From contig JBJXHM010000008.1 of NCBI GenBank assembly GCA_046233115.1, forward strand, positions 227,903 to 291,902: a DNA stretch of 64,000 bases. Direction: 5' to 3'. This DNA is from JACOMY01 sp046233115 (GTDB taxonomy: Bacteria > Pseudomonadota > Alphaproteobacteria > Kiloniellales > JACOMY01). Position numbers and translations under genes: made by a program. A model generated the notes under the pieces. The model saw only the letters and a list, made by a program, of their open reading frames with translations, did not search any database and was not told the origin of the DNA. This document shows, one piece after another, positions 9,901 to 19,883 of the stretch (its first letter is position 1; each line of letters opens with the position of its first letter).

Positions 9901-12900
9901 CGGCGGCAACGGCGACAGCGCGACGGCCAACCTTTCCGGTAGCACCCGGATCACCACCGCGGGCACCGGCTCGCATGGCGTGCTGGTGCAGTCGATCGGC
10001 GGCGGCGGCGGCCACGGCGGCAATTCCCGCTCCTACCCGGTGGCACTCGGCGTCGGCGGTGGGTTGTTCCAGTGGGCGCTCTCCACCTCGATCGGCGGCC
10101 AGGGCGGCGGCGGCGGCGACGGCGGCATCACGACGGTCAACCTCAGGGACGAGGCGGAGATCGTCACCAGGGGCAGTGCCGCCAGCGGCGTGGTGGCGCA
10201 GTCGATCGGCGGCGGTGGCGGCGACGCCGGCGCGGCCGGGCTGAGCGCCAGCTCTTCCGCCGGCCTCGGCGTTCATCTGACCACCCGCATCGGGGTCGGC
10301 GGCAGCGGGGGCGACGGCGGCGACGGCGGTCAGGTCACGGTGACCAGCGAGCGCGACAGCACCATCCATACCCAGGGCAACGACTCCTTCGGCCTGATCG
10401 CGCAGTCGGTCGGCGGCGGCGGTGGCCTCTCCCAGGGCAACTCCTTCGCTGCGGGTATCTCGCTCGGCGAGGCGATCGTTGAGGTCAGCGGGTCGGCCAG
10501 CGTCACCGTGGGCAACACGGGTGGCGACGGCGGCGACGGCGGCCAGGTGAGCGTGACCACGCGCAGCAAGAACAGCGCCCGGGGCATCGGTATCCTGACC
10601 GAGGGCCACGGCGCGATCGGCGTGCTGGCGCAGTCGATCGGCGGCGGCGGCGGCGTCGGCGGGTCGGTGGCGGCCGATGCCGAGGTCTCCGGGACCGCGT
10701 TCCCCCTGGAGTCGCCGGCCCTGCTGTTGGGGCTGGGGGTCGGCGGCAGCGGCGGCGGCGGCGGAGACGGCGGCCGGGTCACCATCACCCATGCCGGTCA
10801 GATTGAGACCCATGGCGACTTCGCCGACGGTATCCTGGCGCAGTCGATCGGCGGCGGCGGCGGCGTGGGCGGTACCTCGCGCACCAAGTCCGGTGTCTTC
10901 CGCGGCACCGTGGAGATCGAATCGACGATCGGCGGTACCGGCGGCGACGGCGGCGACGGCAACAGCGTCACCGCCTATTTCGACGACAACAACGACAACT
11001 CCATCCGGACCCACGGCTACATGGCGCACGGCGCGGTGCTGCAGTCGATCGGTGGCGGCGGCGGGCGCGGCGGCGACGGCTCCGACAACCCCAACGGCGT
11101 CATCGTCGTCGGCGGCATCTTCGCCGGCAGCGGCGGGCGCGCCGACCATGGCGGCGACGTCAATGTCGGTACCGACGGGCAGAGCTTCGTCAACATCACC
11201 ACCCAGGGCGACGACGCCATGGGCCTGGTGGCGCAGTCGATCGGCGGCGGCGGCGGCCTGGGCGGCCAGGGCAATGCGGCGCGCACCAGCCTGATCTCCA
11301 ACGACCCCTTCAGCACCCTGAACATGGGCGTTGGCGGCAGCGGCGGCAGCGGTGGCAATGGCGGCGCGGTGACGATCGAGAGCGGGTTCAACCTCACGAC
11401 CTCCGGCGACCGCTCCTTCGGTCTGCTGGCGCAGTCGATCGGCGGCGGCGGCGGCTACGGCGGCACTGGTTCCGACGAGTACCTGGTTCTCGGCGTTACC
11501 ATCGGCGGCAGCGGCGGGGCGGCCGGCAACGGCGGCGCGGTCACCATCGCGCCGCAGGCCGGCAGCCGGATCGTCACCCAGGGGAACGGCGCGCACGGCA
11601 TCGTCGCCCAGTCGATCGGCGGCGGTGGCGGCATCGCCGGCGACTCGACCGGCGGACTGCTGGTCCTGGAACTGGATGCCGACCGCTTCTCCGGCTCCAA
11701 CGACGGCGACGGCGGCCTGGTCTCGATCGACTACGACGGCAGCATCTCCACCTCGGGTGACGACGCCTTCGGCATCCTGGCGCAGTCGATCGGCAACGGC
11801 GGCGGCTTCGGCGGCGATGATGCAGGGTCCTTCGCCGGCTCCACCGGCAGCGGCGGCGACGGCGATGCCGGGGATGTCACCATCGTCCAGTCCGGCACGA
11901 TCTATGCCGAGGGCGCACGCAGTGTCGGCATCTTCGCGCAGAGCCAGGGCGACGACGACAACGGCACCGACCTCAACTCCAACGGCATCATCAACATCAC
12001 CGTGAACGGCACCGTAGTCGGCGGCAGCGACGCGGACCAGGGCGCGGGCGTGCTGGTCTCGGCCGGCCGCAACAACGTGCTGACCATCAACTCCGGCGGC
12101 AGCGTCAGCGCGGCCTCGGGCGTGGCGGTGCGCTATCTGGGCGATCGCGACACGGCCTTCGGCTCGACCCTGACCATCAACAACGCCGGCACCCTCGTCG
12201 GTGACGTGCTGGCCTCGAACCAGGACGGCGCGCTGGCCTCGCCTGCCCCCGCGGCCAAGGCGGTCGCTCCGGCGGCGGCCACCATCATCAACGAGGGCGT
12301 GATCACGGGCGCCAGCCGCTATCAGGCGAACCTGGTGAACCGCGGCACCCTGGAGGTCGGTCAGGGTACCAGCTACGAGAGCCTGGCGATCGACGGCAAC
12401 TTCCTGCAGGAGGCCGGGGGCCGTCTGGCCATCGACGCCGATTTCGCCTCGGGCGAGTCCGATAGCATCGACGTCGCGGGCGATGCCGAGCTAAGCGGGC
12501 GCGTGGCGCTCCGCATCACCAACCCCATGCCCAACCGCCGAGTGGAGATCCTGACCGTTGGCGGGACGGCCTCGCAGAACGCGACCTTCGGGGGCAGTGA
12601 CCTCTTTACCTTCGATCTCGCCTCCACATCGGGCGGGGGCCTCAGCCTCGGTGTCGATGCCAACTTCACCGACAGCAGCCTGGGCCTCAGCGAGCGACGC
12701 AGCCGCTTTGCCCAGCACCTGCAGGACGTCTGGGATGCGGGCGGCGGCGACAGCGGCGAGCTCTTCAACGAGCTGGCCCAGATGAGTTCCGGCAGCTTCC
12801 AGGACAGCCTCTCGGCCTTCGAGGGCGAGATCCTGCTGGCGCCCGCTGCCGAGAACATCTGGCTCTCCGAGCAGCGTCTGGACCGCAGCCTGAGCTGCCA

Positions 12901-13792
12901 GCAGTACGCCGCCACCTCAACCGCCGACTACCTGCGCCAGGGCAACTGCGCCTGGGCCTCGGTCAGCGGCGGGCTGTTCGACCAGGGCTCCAAGGACGGC
13001 GTGCAGGGCTACGGCGACCGCGTCTTCACCTACGCGCTGGGCGTGCAGAAGGAGGTCATGCCGGACGTCTTCCTCGGCCTCTCGGCCTCCTATGACGACA
13101 GCCGCATCCGTTCCAACGACAAGCGGCTCACCATCGACGGCGACGTCTTCTCGGTGAGCGGCGCGATCAAGTACGATCCGGGCCCCTGGCTGGCGGCCCT
13201 GGCGGTGGCTGGCAGCTTCGGCGATTTCGACAACAGCCGGGCGACCTCCTTCGGCAGCCTCGGCGGCACGGCCAACAGCTCGACCAACGTCTACAGCTTC
13301 TCCAGCCGCTTCCGGGGGGCCTACAGCTTCACCCAGGACTGGTTCTATGCCCAGCCCTTCGCCGACCTGGACATCCTCTACAGCCACCAGGAGGGCTTCA
13401 CCGAGAGCGGCGCGGGCTCGCTCAACCTCACGGTCGACGGCTTCAACGAGGTGACGGTGCTGGGCACGCCGGCGGTGGAGATCGGCGCGGTCCGGCCGAT
13501 GGAGAACGGCCTGGCGCTTCGCGCCTTCGCCCGCGGCGGCGTGACCTTCTCCAGCACCGGCGACGTCAGCACCGACGCCCGCCTGGCCTCGGCCCCGGCC
13601 GGTGCCGATGGCTTCGACCTGGTGCTGCCGGGCGATCAGGTCTTCGGCCGCGTCTCCGCCGGTGTGGAGCTGGCGCGGATCGGCATCTTCGGGGAGGGCA
13701 ACGACCTGGCCGCGCGCGTGCAGTACGACGGTATCTTCTCCGGCACCACCGCCCGCAACAGCGGCTCCTTGAAGATCTCGCTGACCTTCTGA
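6956..13792 (+). CDS. Giant glycine-rich autotransporter with QSIGGGGG repeats
   Basis: About 2278 residues from the ATG at 6956, chosen because GGAGGGGGG directly precedes it. A signal peptide covers about residues 20-45 (RRLVWLCSSALVAFLASG). The passenger, to about residue 1960, is built of some 25 imperfect units of 50-90 residues, each with a short beta strand, [ILV]-x-A-Q-S-[IV]-G-G-G-G-G and a Gly/Asp-rich turn; it should fold as an extended beta-helix on the cell surface. Residues about 2000-2278 form the autotransporter beta-barrel and end SLKISLTF with the terminal Phe expected by the BAM machinery. The type V secretion route is clear; the role (adhesion, biofilm or phage shielding) is not known. 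It stands alone between a hairpin and a convergent deacylase gene. Confidence 0.93.
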   Translation: MGSAMATRARGIGTGVPGAIRARRLVWLCSSALVAFLASGGTTPAQADACDGRPSPCTIQSGTQTGAVTLGFQADDGDDDTDGDDGRDYTIQNFGSIYILGNDDDPIAVELLSFGGEGDNSTRTDGGHGGDISFLNYGNVSLQGDPDPDDLVAGVFLESRGGDGGGTLSDQGIGTDDGGKGGRGGDVTITNSGVISLFTYTDDAALGIYAVSKGGKGGDQDGGLGGQQGGAGGEARTIAIDNSGSVTIGASVDFASGKNAAWGIAAEADGEKGGDNGGKGGDGGRITITNSGNVEVYWDEAGKTEDGVRGIYARSSGGRGLDADDFDGGKGDDGYQIVVVNSGSVIVNARDEPDGFSAGIFALSQGANGGDGGSGGKDAGNGGDGSRIQIGSADETDGLSSLTLSSGSSVSTSGDGVLGVVAATRGGNGGDGDDGSQDSDGGDGGFGGTLRVTVENGALVETRGEGAFGIVAQSLGGEGGDGGDNNAIVGTSGGGGYGGNGGDVTFTAASGSQIQTNKTDSTAVLVQSIGGFGGTGGDFRSILGGSSGNGGNGGDGGDVSVSSGASILAFGEFSNGLVAQSIAGSGGAGSVTDAAILALGGDGGAGGRAGNVSVTNSGVIGTFDDSAKGLVAQSISGGGGIAGTLSFGKLTVGGSAGSAGNGNDVYVLNEGLVQTNGLGSTAILAQSIGGGGGSASGAFGIGSVGGAGGDGGNGDSVTVLFSNGSVETGDDWSNGVTAQSIGGGGGDGGFALDEGLLIAGVGVGGTGGTAGSGGSVYVGNLDQNSGARLGQANIATSGETSYGVLAQSVGGGGGSGGNAVGVGILSFTNFVIGGRGGSGSHGGEASVNFDQLTLQTTQSNSIGIVAQSIGGGGGSGGAGYGADVDLVFAYSAAVGGDAGGGGNGGAAEVDLHDSVIETDYDYRNPDAFNENSSDSLGVLVQSIGGGGGIGGRSIALALAEVFPGLLPASVSGTEAIGGRGGAGGNGDSATANLSGSTRITTAGTGSHGVLVQSIGGGGGHGGNSRSYPVALGVGGGLFQWALSTSIGGQGGGGGDGGITTVNLRDEAEIVTRGSAASGVVAQSIGGGGGDAGAAGLSASSSAGLGVHLTTRIGVGGSGGDGGDGGQVTVTSERDSTIHTQGNDSFGLIAQSVGGGGGLSQGNSFAAGISLGEAIVEVSGSASVTVGNTGGDGGDGGQVSVTTRSKNSARGIGILTEGHGAIGVLAQSIGGGGGVGGSVAADAEVSGTAFPLESPALLLGLGVGGSGGGGGDGGRVTITHAGQIETHGDFADGILAQSIGGGGGVGGTSRTKSGVFRGTVEIESTIGGTGGDGGDGNSVTAYFDDNNDNSIRTHGYMAHGAVLQSIGGGGGRGGDGSDNPNGVIVVGGIFAGSGGRADHGGDVNVGTDGQSFVNITTQGDDAMGLVAQSIGGGGGLGGQGNAARTSLISNDPFSTLNMGVGGSGGSGGNGGAVTIESGFNLTTSGDRSFGLLAQSIGGGGGYGGTGSDEYLVLGVTIGGSGGAAGNGGAVTIAPQAGSRIVTQGNGAHGIVAQSIGGGGGIAGDSTGGLLVLELDADRFSGSNDGDGGLVSIDYDGSISTSGDDAFGILAQSIGNGGGFGGDDAGSFAGSTGSGGDGDAGDVTIVQSGTIYAEGARSVGIFAQSQGDDDNGTDLNSNGIINITVNGTVVGGSDADQGAGVLVSAGRNNVLTINSGGSVSAASGVAVRYLGDRDTAFGSTLTINNAGTLVGDVLASNQDGALASPAPAAKAVAPAAATIINEGVITGASRYQANLVNRGTLEVGQGTSYESLAIDGNFLQEAGGRLAIDADFASGESDSIDVAGDAELSGRVALRITNPMPNRRVEILTVGGTASQNATFGGSDLFTFDLASTSGGGLSLGVDANFTDSSLGLSERRSRFAQHLQDVWDAGGGDSGELFNELAQMSSGSFQDSLSAFEGEILLAPAAENIWLSEQRLDRSLSCQQYAATSTADYLRQGNCAWASVSGGLFDQGSKDGVQGYGDRVFTYALGVQKEVMPDVFLGLSASYDDSRIRSNDKRLTIDGDVFSVSGAIKYDPGPWLAALAVAGSFGDFDNSRATSFGSLGGTANSSTNVYSFSSRFRGAYSFTQDWFYAQPFADLDILYSHQEGFTESGAGSLNLTVDGFNEVTVLGTPAVEIGAVRPMENGLALRAFARGGVTFSSTGDVSTDARLASAPAGADGFDLVLPGDQVFGRVSAGVELARIGIFGEGNDLAARVQYDGIFSGTTARNSGSLKISLTF
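8360..11952 (+). repeat. Intragenic QSIGGGGG repeat array in the autotransporter passenger
   Basis: Twenty units with a recognisable A-Q-S core lie here, and about five more degenerate ones lie upstream to about 7580. Fourteen copies carry an uninterrupted QS[IV]GGGGG. The codons are almost the same in many units (cagtcgatcggcggcggcgg occurs near 9173, 9553, 9989, 10631, 10843, 11238 and 11433), which suggests recombination or gene conversion within the gene. Confidence 0.85.
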
Positions 13793-13805
13793 GCCGGCAG
13801 CGGGA

Positions 13806-15257
13806 TCAGCTGAAGGAGAGCGCCTGGCCGCGGATCGCGCGGCCGGGCCGGGCGCCGGTGGCCGCGCCCTCGCGCCAGACGCTGCGGCCATTGACCCAGA
13901 CCTCGGCGATGCCGGCGGCGGGCTGCTTGGGCACCTCGAAGGTGGCGCGGTCGGCGATCGCGGCGGGGTCGAAGAGCACCAGGTCGGCGGCCTGGCCCGC
14001 TGCCAGCCGGCCGCGGTCGGTGAGACCAAAGGTGGCCGCCGGTAGCACCGTCATCTTGCGCACCGCCTGCTCCAGCGGGAAGAGGCTGAGGTCGCGGGCG
14101 TAGTGGCCCAGCACGCGCGGGAAGGTGCCCCAGAGCCGCGGGTGCGGGTGGCTGTCATGCGGCAGTCCGTCGGAGCCGATCATGCTCTCGGGGTGGCTCA
14201 GGATGCGCTGCACGTCGGCCTCGTCCATCGAGAAGTAGATGGCACCGGCCGGCTGCAGCCGCTCGGCCGCGGCCATCCGCTCCAGGCCCCAGTCGGCGGC
14301 GATCGCGTCGAGATCCCGGCCGTTCTGCTCCGGATGCGGGTCCGACCAGGTCACCAGCACGCGGCGCGCCTCCGCGACGTAGTCCGGCTTCAGCACGGTG
14401 GAGGAGGCGGCATAGGGATAGACGTCGAAGCCCACCTTCTGCTGCGCGCGGGCGGCCTCGACCAGGCCCAGGGTCTCGGCCGCGCGGCCGAAGTTCGCCT
14501 CGCCGCTGCACTTGAAGTGGGAGATCACCAGCGGCACGTGGGCCTCGCGGCCGATCAGAAAGCTCTCCTCCAGCGCCTCGACGATGTGGTCGCTCTCGTC
14601 GCGCATGTGGGTGGTGTGCAGGCCATGGTTGCCGCCCACCACCTCGGCCAGCGCGATCAGCTCGCTGGTCGGCGCGGCTGCTGCCGGCGCATAGCCCAGC
14701 CCGGTCGAGAGGCCGATGGCGCCGGCCTCCAGCGCCCGCTCCAGGCTACGGCGCATGGCGGCGATCTCGCTCTCGTCGGCCGGCCGGTCCAGGGCGGACA
14801 TGTGGCCGACGCGCAGGCTGGCGTGGCCGACCTGGCAGAGCGCATTAAGGGCAGCAGGCTCCGCGTCGAGGCGGTCGAGGTAGGCGCCGAAGTCGGCGAA
14901 GAAGGCCTCCGGCTCCGGGCTCAGCAGGTCGAGCGGCGGCGGCGGGCGCTGCTGGAGGCCAAGCGGCGCCAGGCTGATGCCGCAGTTGCCGGTCACCACG
15001 CTGGTCACGCCCTGGCTCACCTTGCAGTCCATCGTCGGCTGGGACAGCAGGGCGCGGTCGTCGTGGGTGTGCACGTCGATGAAACCGGGGGCGAGCGCCA
15101 GACCCTCTGCATCGATCTCGCGTCCGCCGCGATAGGCCGAGATCTCGCCCAGGGCCACGATCCTGTCGTCCTGGACCGCCAGGCCGCCGCGATAGGAGGG
15201 GCCGCCCCCGCCGTCGATCAGGCGCGCGTTACGGATACACAGGTCCACGCTCTGCAT
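13806..15257 (-). CDS. N-acyl-D-amino-acid deacylase (D-aminoacylase)
   Basis: A 483-residue amidohydrolase that removes acyl groups from N-acyl-D-amino acids. The N-terminal metal motif is GFIDVHTHDD, and the Cys-containing motif GNCGISLAPL, a zinc ligand in D-aminoacylases, is present. Downstream are HMRDES and ISHFKCSG, as in the family, and the DGLPHDSHPHPR stretch. The start at 15257 (MQSVDLCIRNARLIDGGG) is chosen because upstream in-frame residues are antisense to adhC. It is divergent from the formaldehyde genes and convergent with the autotransporter. It could feed free D-amino acids to catabolism; the exact substrate is open. Confidence 0.88.
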   Translation of the reverse strand: MQSVDLCIRNARLIDGGGGPSYRGGLAVQDDRIVALGEISAYRGGREIDAEGLALAPGFIDVHTHDDRALLSQPTMDCKVSQGVTSVVTGNCGISLAPLGLQQRPPPPLDLLSPEPEAFFADFGAYLDRLDAEPAALNALCQVGHASLRVGHMSALDRPADESEIAAMRRSLERALEAGAIGLSTGLGYAPAAAAPTSELIALAEVVGGNHGLHTTHMRDESDHIVEALEESFLIGREAHVPLVISHFKCSGEANFGRAAETLGLVEAARAQQKVGFDVYPYAASSTVLKPDYVAEARRVLVTWSDPHPEQNGRDLDAIAADWGLERMAAAERLQPAGAIYFSMDEADVQRILSHPESMIGSDGLPHDSHPHPRLWGTFPRVLGHYARDLSLFPLEQAVRKMTVLPAATFGLTDRGRLAAGQAADLVLFDPAAIADRATFEVPKQPAAGIAEVWVNGRSVWREGAATGARPGRAIRGQALSFS

Positions 15258-15378
15258 GGCAGCCTCCCGGTCATGGCTAAAGCGGGCAAAACTCCCGGAC
15301 GGTGCTTTCGCGGCCCGGCCTCTTCGACTAGCATCCGGCCAGGGAGAAAAGTCAATCCAAGCTCGGAGTGGAAATACG

Positions 15379-16488
<1,110 letters not shown>

Positions 16489-16500
16489 GCAGGGCGTCCC

Positions 16501-16538
16501 GCGGCCCCGGCCGACCCGCCGGGGCCGCGTTTCTCTTT
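16501..16538 (+). terminator. Intrinsic terminator between adhC and fghA
   Basis: GCGGCCCCGGC (16501-16511) pairs perfectly with GCCGGGGCCGC (16518-16528) over a six-base loop, followed by GTTTCTCTTT. It begins 12 bases after the adhC stop and precedes the fghA ribosome site, so it should end or weaken adhC transcripts. Confidence 0.75.
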
Positions 16539-16563
16539 CGGAAACAAAGCGAGGGGAGGGGGT

Positions 16564-17400
16564 ATGAGCCTCGAGACCTTGGAAGAGCACGCCTGCTTCG
16601 GCGGCGTGCAGGGTGTTTACGCGCACGAGAGCAAGGCGACCGGGACCCGCATGACCTTCTCGGTCTATCAGCCCCCGCAGGCGCGCGAGGGCGCCGTGCC
16701 GCTGCTCTACTATCTCTCCGGCCTCACCTGCACCTGGGAAAACGCGACGGTGAAGGCGGGCGCCCAGCGCTACGCCGCCGAGGCCGGCCTGATGCTGGTC
16801 TTCCCCGATACCTCGCCGCGCGGCGAGGGCGTGCCGGACGTCGACAGCTACGACTTCGGCTCGGGCGCCGGCTTCTACGTGAACGCCACCGAGGCGCCCT
16901 GGTCGCAGCACTATCAGATGCTGAGCTACTGCCTGGAGGAGCTGCCGGCCCTGGTCGAGTCCAGCTTCCCGGTGCAGGCGGGCAAGCGTTCCATCACCGG
17001 CCATTCGATGGGCGGGCACGGTGCGCTGACCCTGGCGCTGGCCAACCCCGACCGCTACAGCTCGGTCTCGGCCTTCGCGCCGATCGTGAACCCCAGCGAC
17101 GTGCCCTGGGGCCAGAAGGCGCTGGGCGGCTACCTGGGCCAGGACCCGGCGGTCTGGCGCAAGCACGATGCCACCGCGCTGGTGGTGGAGCTGGGCTGGA
17201 AGGGCGACATCCTGATCGACCAGGGCGCCGACGACCAGTTCCTCGGCGAGGCGCTACAGCCGGACCGTTTCCAGGAGGCCTGCAGGGCCAAGGGCGTGCC
17301 GCTGACCCTGCGGATGCAGCCGGGCTACGACCACTCCTACTACTTCGTCTCCAGCTTCATCGGCGACCACATCGCCTGGCACGCGGAACGCTTGGCCTGA
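16564..17400 (+). CDS. fghA: S-formylglutathione hydrolase
   Basis: A 278-residue esterase-D family alpha/beta hydrolase that splits S-formylglutathione to formate and glutathione, completing glutathione-dependent formaldehyde oxidation. The nucleophile is Ser148 in GHSMGGHGAL. The oxyanion segment is YYLSGLTCTWEN. The acid and base lie in DQGADDQFL and GYDHSYYF. A very strong GAGGGGAGGGGG ribosome site precedes the ATG. It sits 75 bases behind adhC with a terminator-like hairpin between. Confidence 0.96.
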   Translation: MSLETLEEHACFGGVQGVYAHESKATGTRMTFSVYQPPQAREGAVPLLYYLSGLTCTWENATVKAGAQRYAAEAGLMLVFPDTSPRGEGVPDVDSYDFGSGAGFYVNATEAPWSQHYQMLSYCLEELPALVESSFPVQAGKRSITGHSMGGHGALTLALANPDRYSSVSAFAPIVNPSDVPWGQKALGGYLGQDPAVWRKHDATALVVELGWKGDILIDQGADDQFLGEALQPDRFQEACRAKGVPLTLRMQPGYDHSYYFVSSFIGDHIAWHAERLA

Positions 17401-17484
17401 GGGCGTGACAAAGACCTTGGTGTTGCCGGGCTCGGATCGCGAAGATGGATGGGGTTGACCCGATAGAGAGGTGAAGGAGGCGCC

Positions 17485-19260
17485 GTGACCCAGGATCAAG
17501 TGCTGCTCTTTGCCATCCTGGGTCTGCTCTTCGTCTTCCTGATCTGGGGCCGCTGGCGCTATGACCTGGTGGCCTTCGCCGGGCTGGTGGTGGCCCTGCT
17601 GGCCGGCGTGGTGCCGGTGGACAAGGCCTTCAGCGGCTTCGGCCATCCGGCGACCGTGGTGATCGCTCTGGTGCTGGTGATCAGCAGGGGGCTTTCCAAC
17701 TCCGGCGTGGTCGAGCTGGTGGCGGGCTACCTGGTCGATGCCAAGCGCAGCCTCTTCCGCCACATCGCGGTGATGTCGACCCTGGCAGCGGGGCTCTCGG
17801 CGGTGATGAACAACGTGGCCGCGCTGGCGCTGCTGATGCCGGTCGACCTGCAGGCGGCGAAGGCTGCCAAGCGCAGTGCGGCGCTGACCCTGATGCCGCT
17901 CTCCTTCGCCTCGATCCTGGGCGGGCTCATCACCCTGATCGGCACGCCGCCGAACATCGTCATCGCCGCCTTCCGCGAGCGGGTCGAGGGCAGCGCCTTC
18001 GCGATGTTCGACTTCGCGCCGGTGGGACTGGTGGTGGCGGCCGCGGGTGTTCTCTTCGTCGCCCTGATCGGCTGGCGCCTGTTGCCGAAGAGCCGGGCGG
18101 AGAGCAGGGCCCAGCAGGAGCTCTTCGATCTCAAGGACTACATCGCCGAGCTCACCGTGCCCGAGGGCGCCTCGGCGATCGGCAAGACCCTGGCCGAGCT
18201 GGAACGGGACGAGGAGGAGAGCGTCGAGTACCTGGGCCTCTTCCGCGGCGGCAAGCGCATCTTCTCCGGCGTGCGCGCGCTGCCGATCGAACCCGGCGAC
18301 GTGCTCGTGGTCCAGGCCGGTCCCGAAGCGATCGAGAAGCGGGTGGGGGCGCTGGGCCTCACCCTGATCGAGGAGCGCCACGGCGACGAGGTGCTGAAGG
18401 GCCAGGACCTGGAGCTGATGGAGGTGGTGGTACCGGAAGGCGCGGTCATTGACGGGCGAACCGCGGTCTTCACCCCCAGCCTGCAGAACCTCGGCGTGCG
18501 TCTGCTGGGCCTGTCGCGCCAGGGCCAGCGGGTCCGCCAGCGCCTGCGCCGCCTGACCATCCGCGCCGGCGACGTGCTGTTGCTGGTCGGCCCCTCGACG
18601 AGCCTGCCCGAGGCCTGCCAGCGCATCGGCGCCCTGCCGCTGGCCCAGCGCGGCCTGCAGGTGATCCGCCGCGAGCGGGCCGGCTTGGCGGTCGGGATCT
18701 TCGCGCTTGCCATCCTGCTAGCCAGCTTCGGGGTGCTCTACCTGCCGGTGGCGCTGGCGGCGGCGGTGGTGCTATTCGTGGTCTTCAAGATCGTGCCGCT
18801 GCGCGAGCTCTACCAGTCGGTCGAGTGGTCGGTGATCGTGCTGCTGGGCTCGATGATCCCGATCGGTGGCGCCTTGGAGGAGAGCGGCGGCACCGAGCTG
18901 CTGGCCGGCGGCATCCTCTACCTGACCGAGGGTGCGGCGGCCTGGGTGGTGCTGACCGTGCTGATGGTGGTCACCATGACTCTGTCGGACGTGATGAACA
19001 ACACCGCGACCGCGGTCATCGCCGCACCGGTCGCCTACGAGCTGGCGCAGCGCCTGCAGGTCGATTCCGATGCCTTCCTGATGACCGTGGCGGTCTCGGC
19101 CTCCTGCGCCTTCCTCACCCCGATCGGGCACAAGAACAACACCCTGATCATGGGTCCGGGCGGCTATCGCTTCGGCGACTACTGGCGCATGGGCCTGCCG
19201 CTGGAGATCCTGGTGATCGCCGTGTCCGTCCCGATGATCCTGCTGGTCTGGCCGCTGTAG
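17485..19260 (+). CDS. SLC13-family permease with two TrkA-C domains
   Basis: A 591-residue inner-membrane anion symporter of the DASS/SLC13 type. Hydrophobic blocks at about residues 1-200 and 400-591 frame two soluble RCK_C/TrkA-C domains (about 210-390), a plan seen in many bacterial members. The repeated transport signatures are visible as MNNVAALALLMPVDL and LSDVMNNTATAVIAAPVA, with the SxxLLGG-like SILGGLITLIGTPPNIV. The substrate may be sulfate, dicarboxylates or another anion and cannot be fixed. The start is a GTG after GAAGGAGG. Confidence 0.88.
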   Translation: MTQDQVLLFAILGLLFVFLIWGRWRYDLVAFAGLVVALLAGVVPVDKAFSGFGHPATVVIALVLVISRGLSNSGVVELVAGYLVDAKRSLFRHIAVMSTLAAGLSAVMNNVAALALLMPVDLQAAKAAKRSAALTLMPLSFASILGGLITLIGTPPNIVIAAFRERVEGSAFAMFDFAPVGLVVAAAGVLFVALIGWRLLPKSRAESRAQQELFDLKDYIAELTVPEGASAIGKTLAELERDEEESVEYLGLFRGGKRIFSGVRALPIEPGDVLVVQAGPEAIEKRVGALGLTLIEERHGDEVLKGQDLELMEVVVPEGAVIDGRTAVFTPSLQNLGVRLLGLSRQGQRVRQRLRRLTIRAGDVLLLVGPSTSLPEACQRIGALPLAQRGLQVIRRERAGLAVGIFALAILLASFGVLYLPVALAAAVVLFVVFKIVPLRELYQSVEWSVIVLLGSMIPIGGALEESGGTELLAGGILYLTEGAAAWVVLTVLMVVTMTLSDVMNNTATAVIAAPVAYELAQRLQVDSDAFLMTVAVSASCAFLTPIGHKNNTLIMGPGGYRFGDYWRMGLPLEILVIAVSVPMILLVWPL

Positions 19261-19342
19261 GCAGCCGGCCTGTTCCGGTGCGATTGATCGCCGCCGGGCT
19301 TTGCTGTAGCGCTATGGGCAAGGCAGCGGAAGGAGCGCGCGT

Positions 19343-19834
19343 ATGGGCGAGGACCCCCGGCATCCGATGGAGGGCGGTTGTACCTGCGGCGCGGTGCGCT
19401 ATCGCCTGACCGCCCCGCCGCTCTTCGTGCACGGCTGTCACTGCTCCTGGTGCCAGCGCGAGACCGGCTCGGCCTTCGCCGTCAACATCCTGATCGAGGC
19501 CGCTGCGGTGGAGCTGCTTCAGGGGCAGCCGAAGCGGCATGTCCTGCCCTCCGCCAGCGGCCGCGGCCAGACCCTGTGGCGCTGTCCCGACTGCGGCATC
19601 ACCCTGTGGAGCAACTACACCGGCGCCGGCGAGCGCATTCACTTCCTGCGCAGTGGCACCCTGGACCAGGGGGCCTCGATCGCGCCGGACGTCCACATCT
19701 ACACCTCGACCAAGCGGCCCTGGGTCGTGCTGCCGGAGGGCGTGCCCGCCGTGCCGGAATACTACGACCCGCGTGCGCTCTGGCCGGCCGAGAGCAGGGC
19801 GCGTTTCAAGGCGGCGCGCGAGGGGCAGGCGTAG
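19343..19834 (+). CDS. GFA-family (CENP-V/GFA) zinc protein
   Basis: A 163-residue member of the glutathione-dependent-formaldehyde-activating-enzyme-like family. The zinc-binding Cys pattern is intact: C13 and C15 (GGCTCGAVRY), C32, C34 and C37 (CHCSWCQ), and C81 and C84 (WRCPDCG). The founding member, Gfa of Paracoccus, was described as speeding the formaldehyde-glutathione adduct, but most relatives are untested. Its place 2-4 kb from adhC and fghA fits, though it is separated from them by the permease. AAGGAG precedes the start. Confidence 0.87.
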   Translation: MGEDPRHPMEGGCTCGAVRYRLTAPPLFVHGCHCSWCQRETGSAFAVNILIEAAAVELLQGQPKRHVLPSASGRGQTLWRCPDCGITLWSNYTGAGERIHFLRSGTLDQGASIAPDVHIYTSTKRPWVVLPEGVPAVPEYYDPRALWPAESRARFKAAREGQA

Positions 19835-19883
19835 GCCCGTCGCCCGGCAGCCGGCAATCTCGTTCATCACAGGGAGTGAGGTC

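Noticed and set aside
7916..11596. A 1226-residue open frame antisense to the autotransporter
   Set aside because: It is the complement of regular GC-rich Gly/Asp repeats, which leave the opposite frame free of stops; composition is Ala/Val/Asp-rich with no domain.
8360..11952. Regularly spaced DNA repeats resembling a CRISPR array
   Set aside because: The repeats are in frame inside a coding sequence, spacing varies from about 150 to 270 bases, and no cas genes are present.
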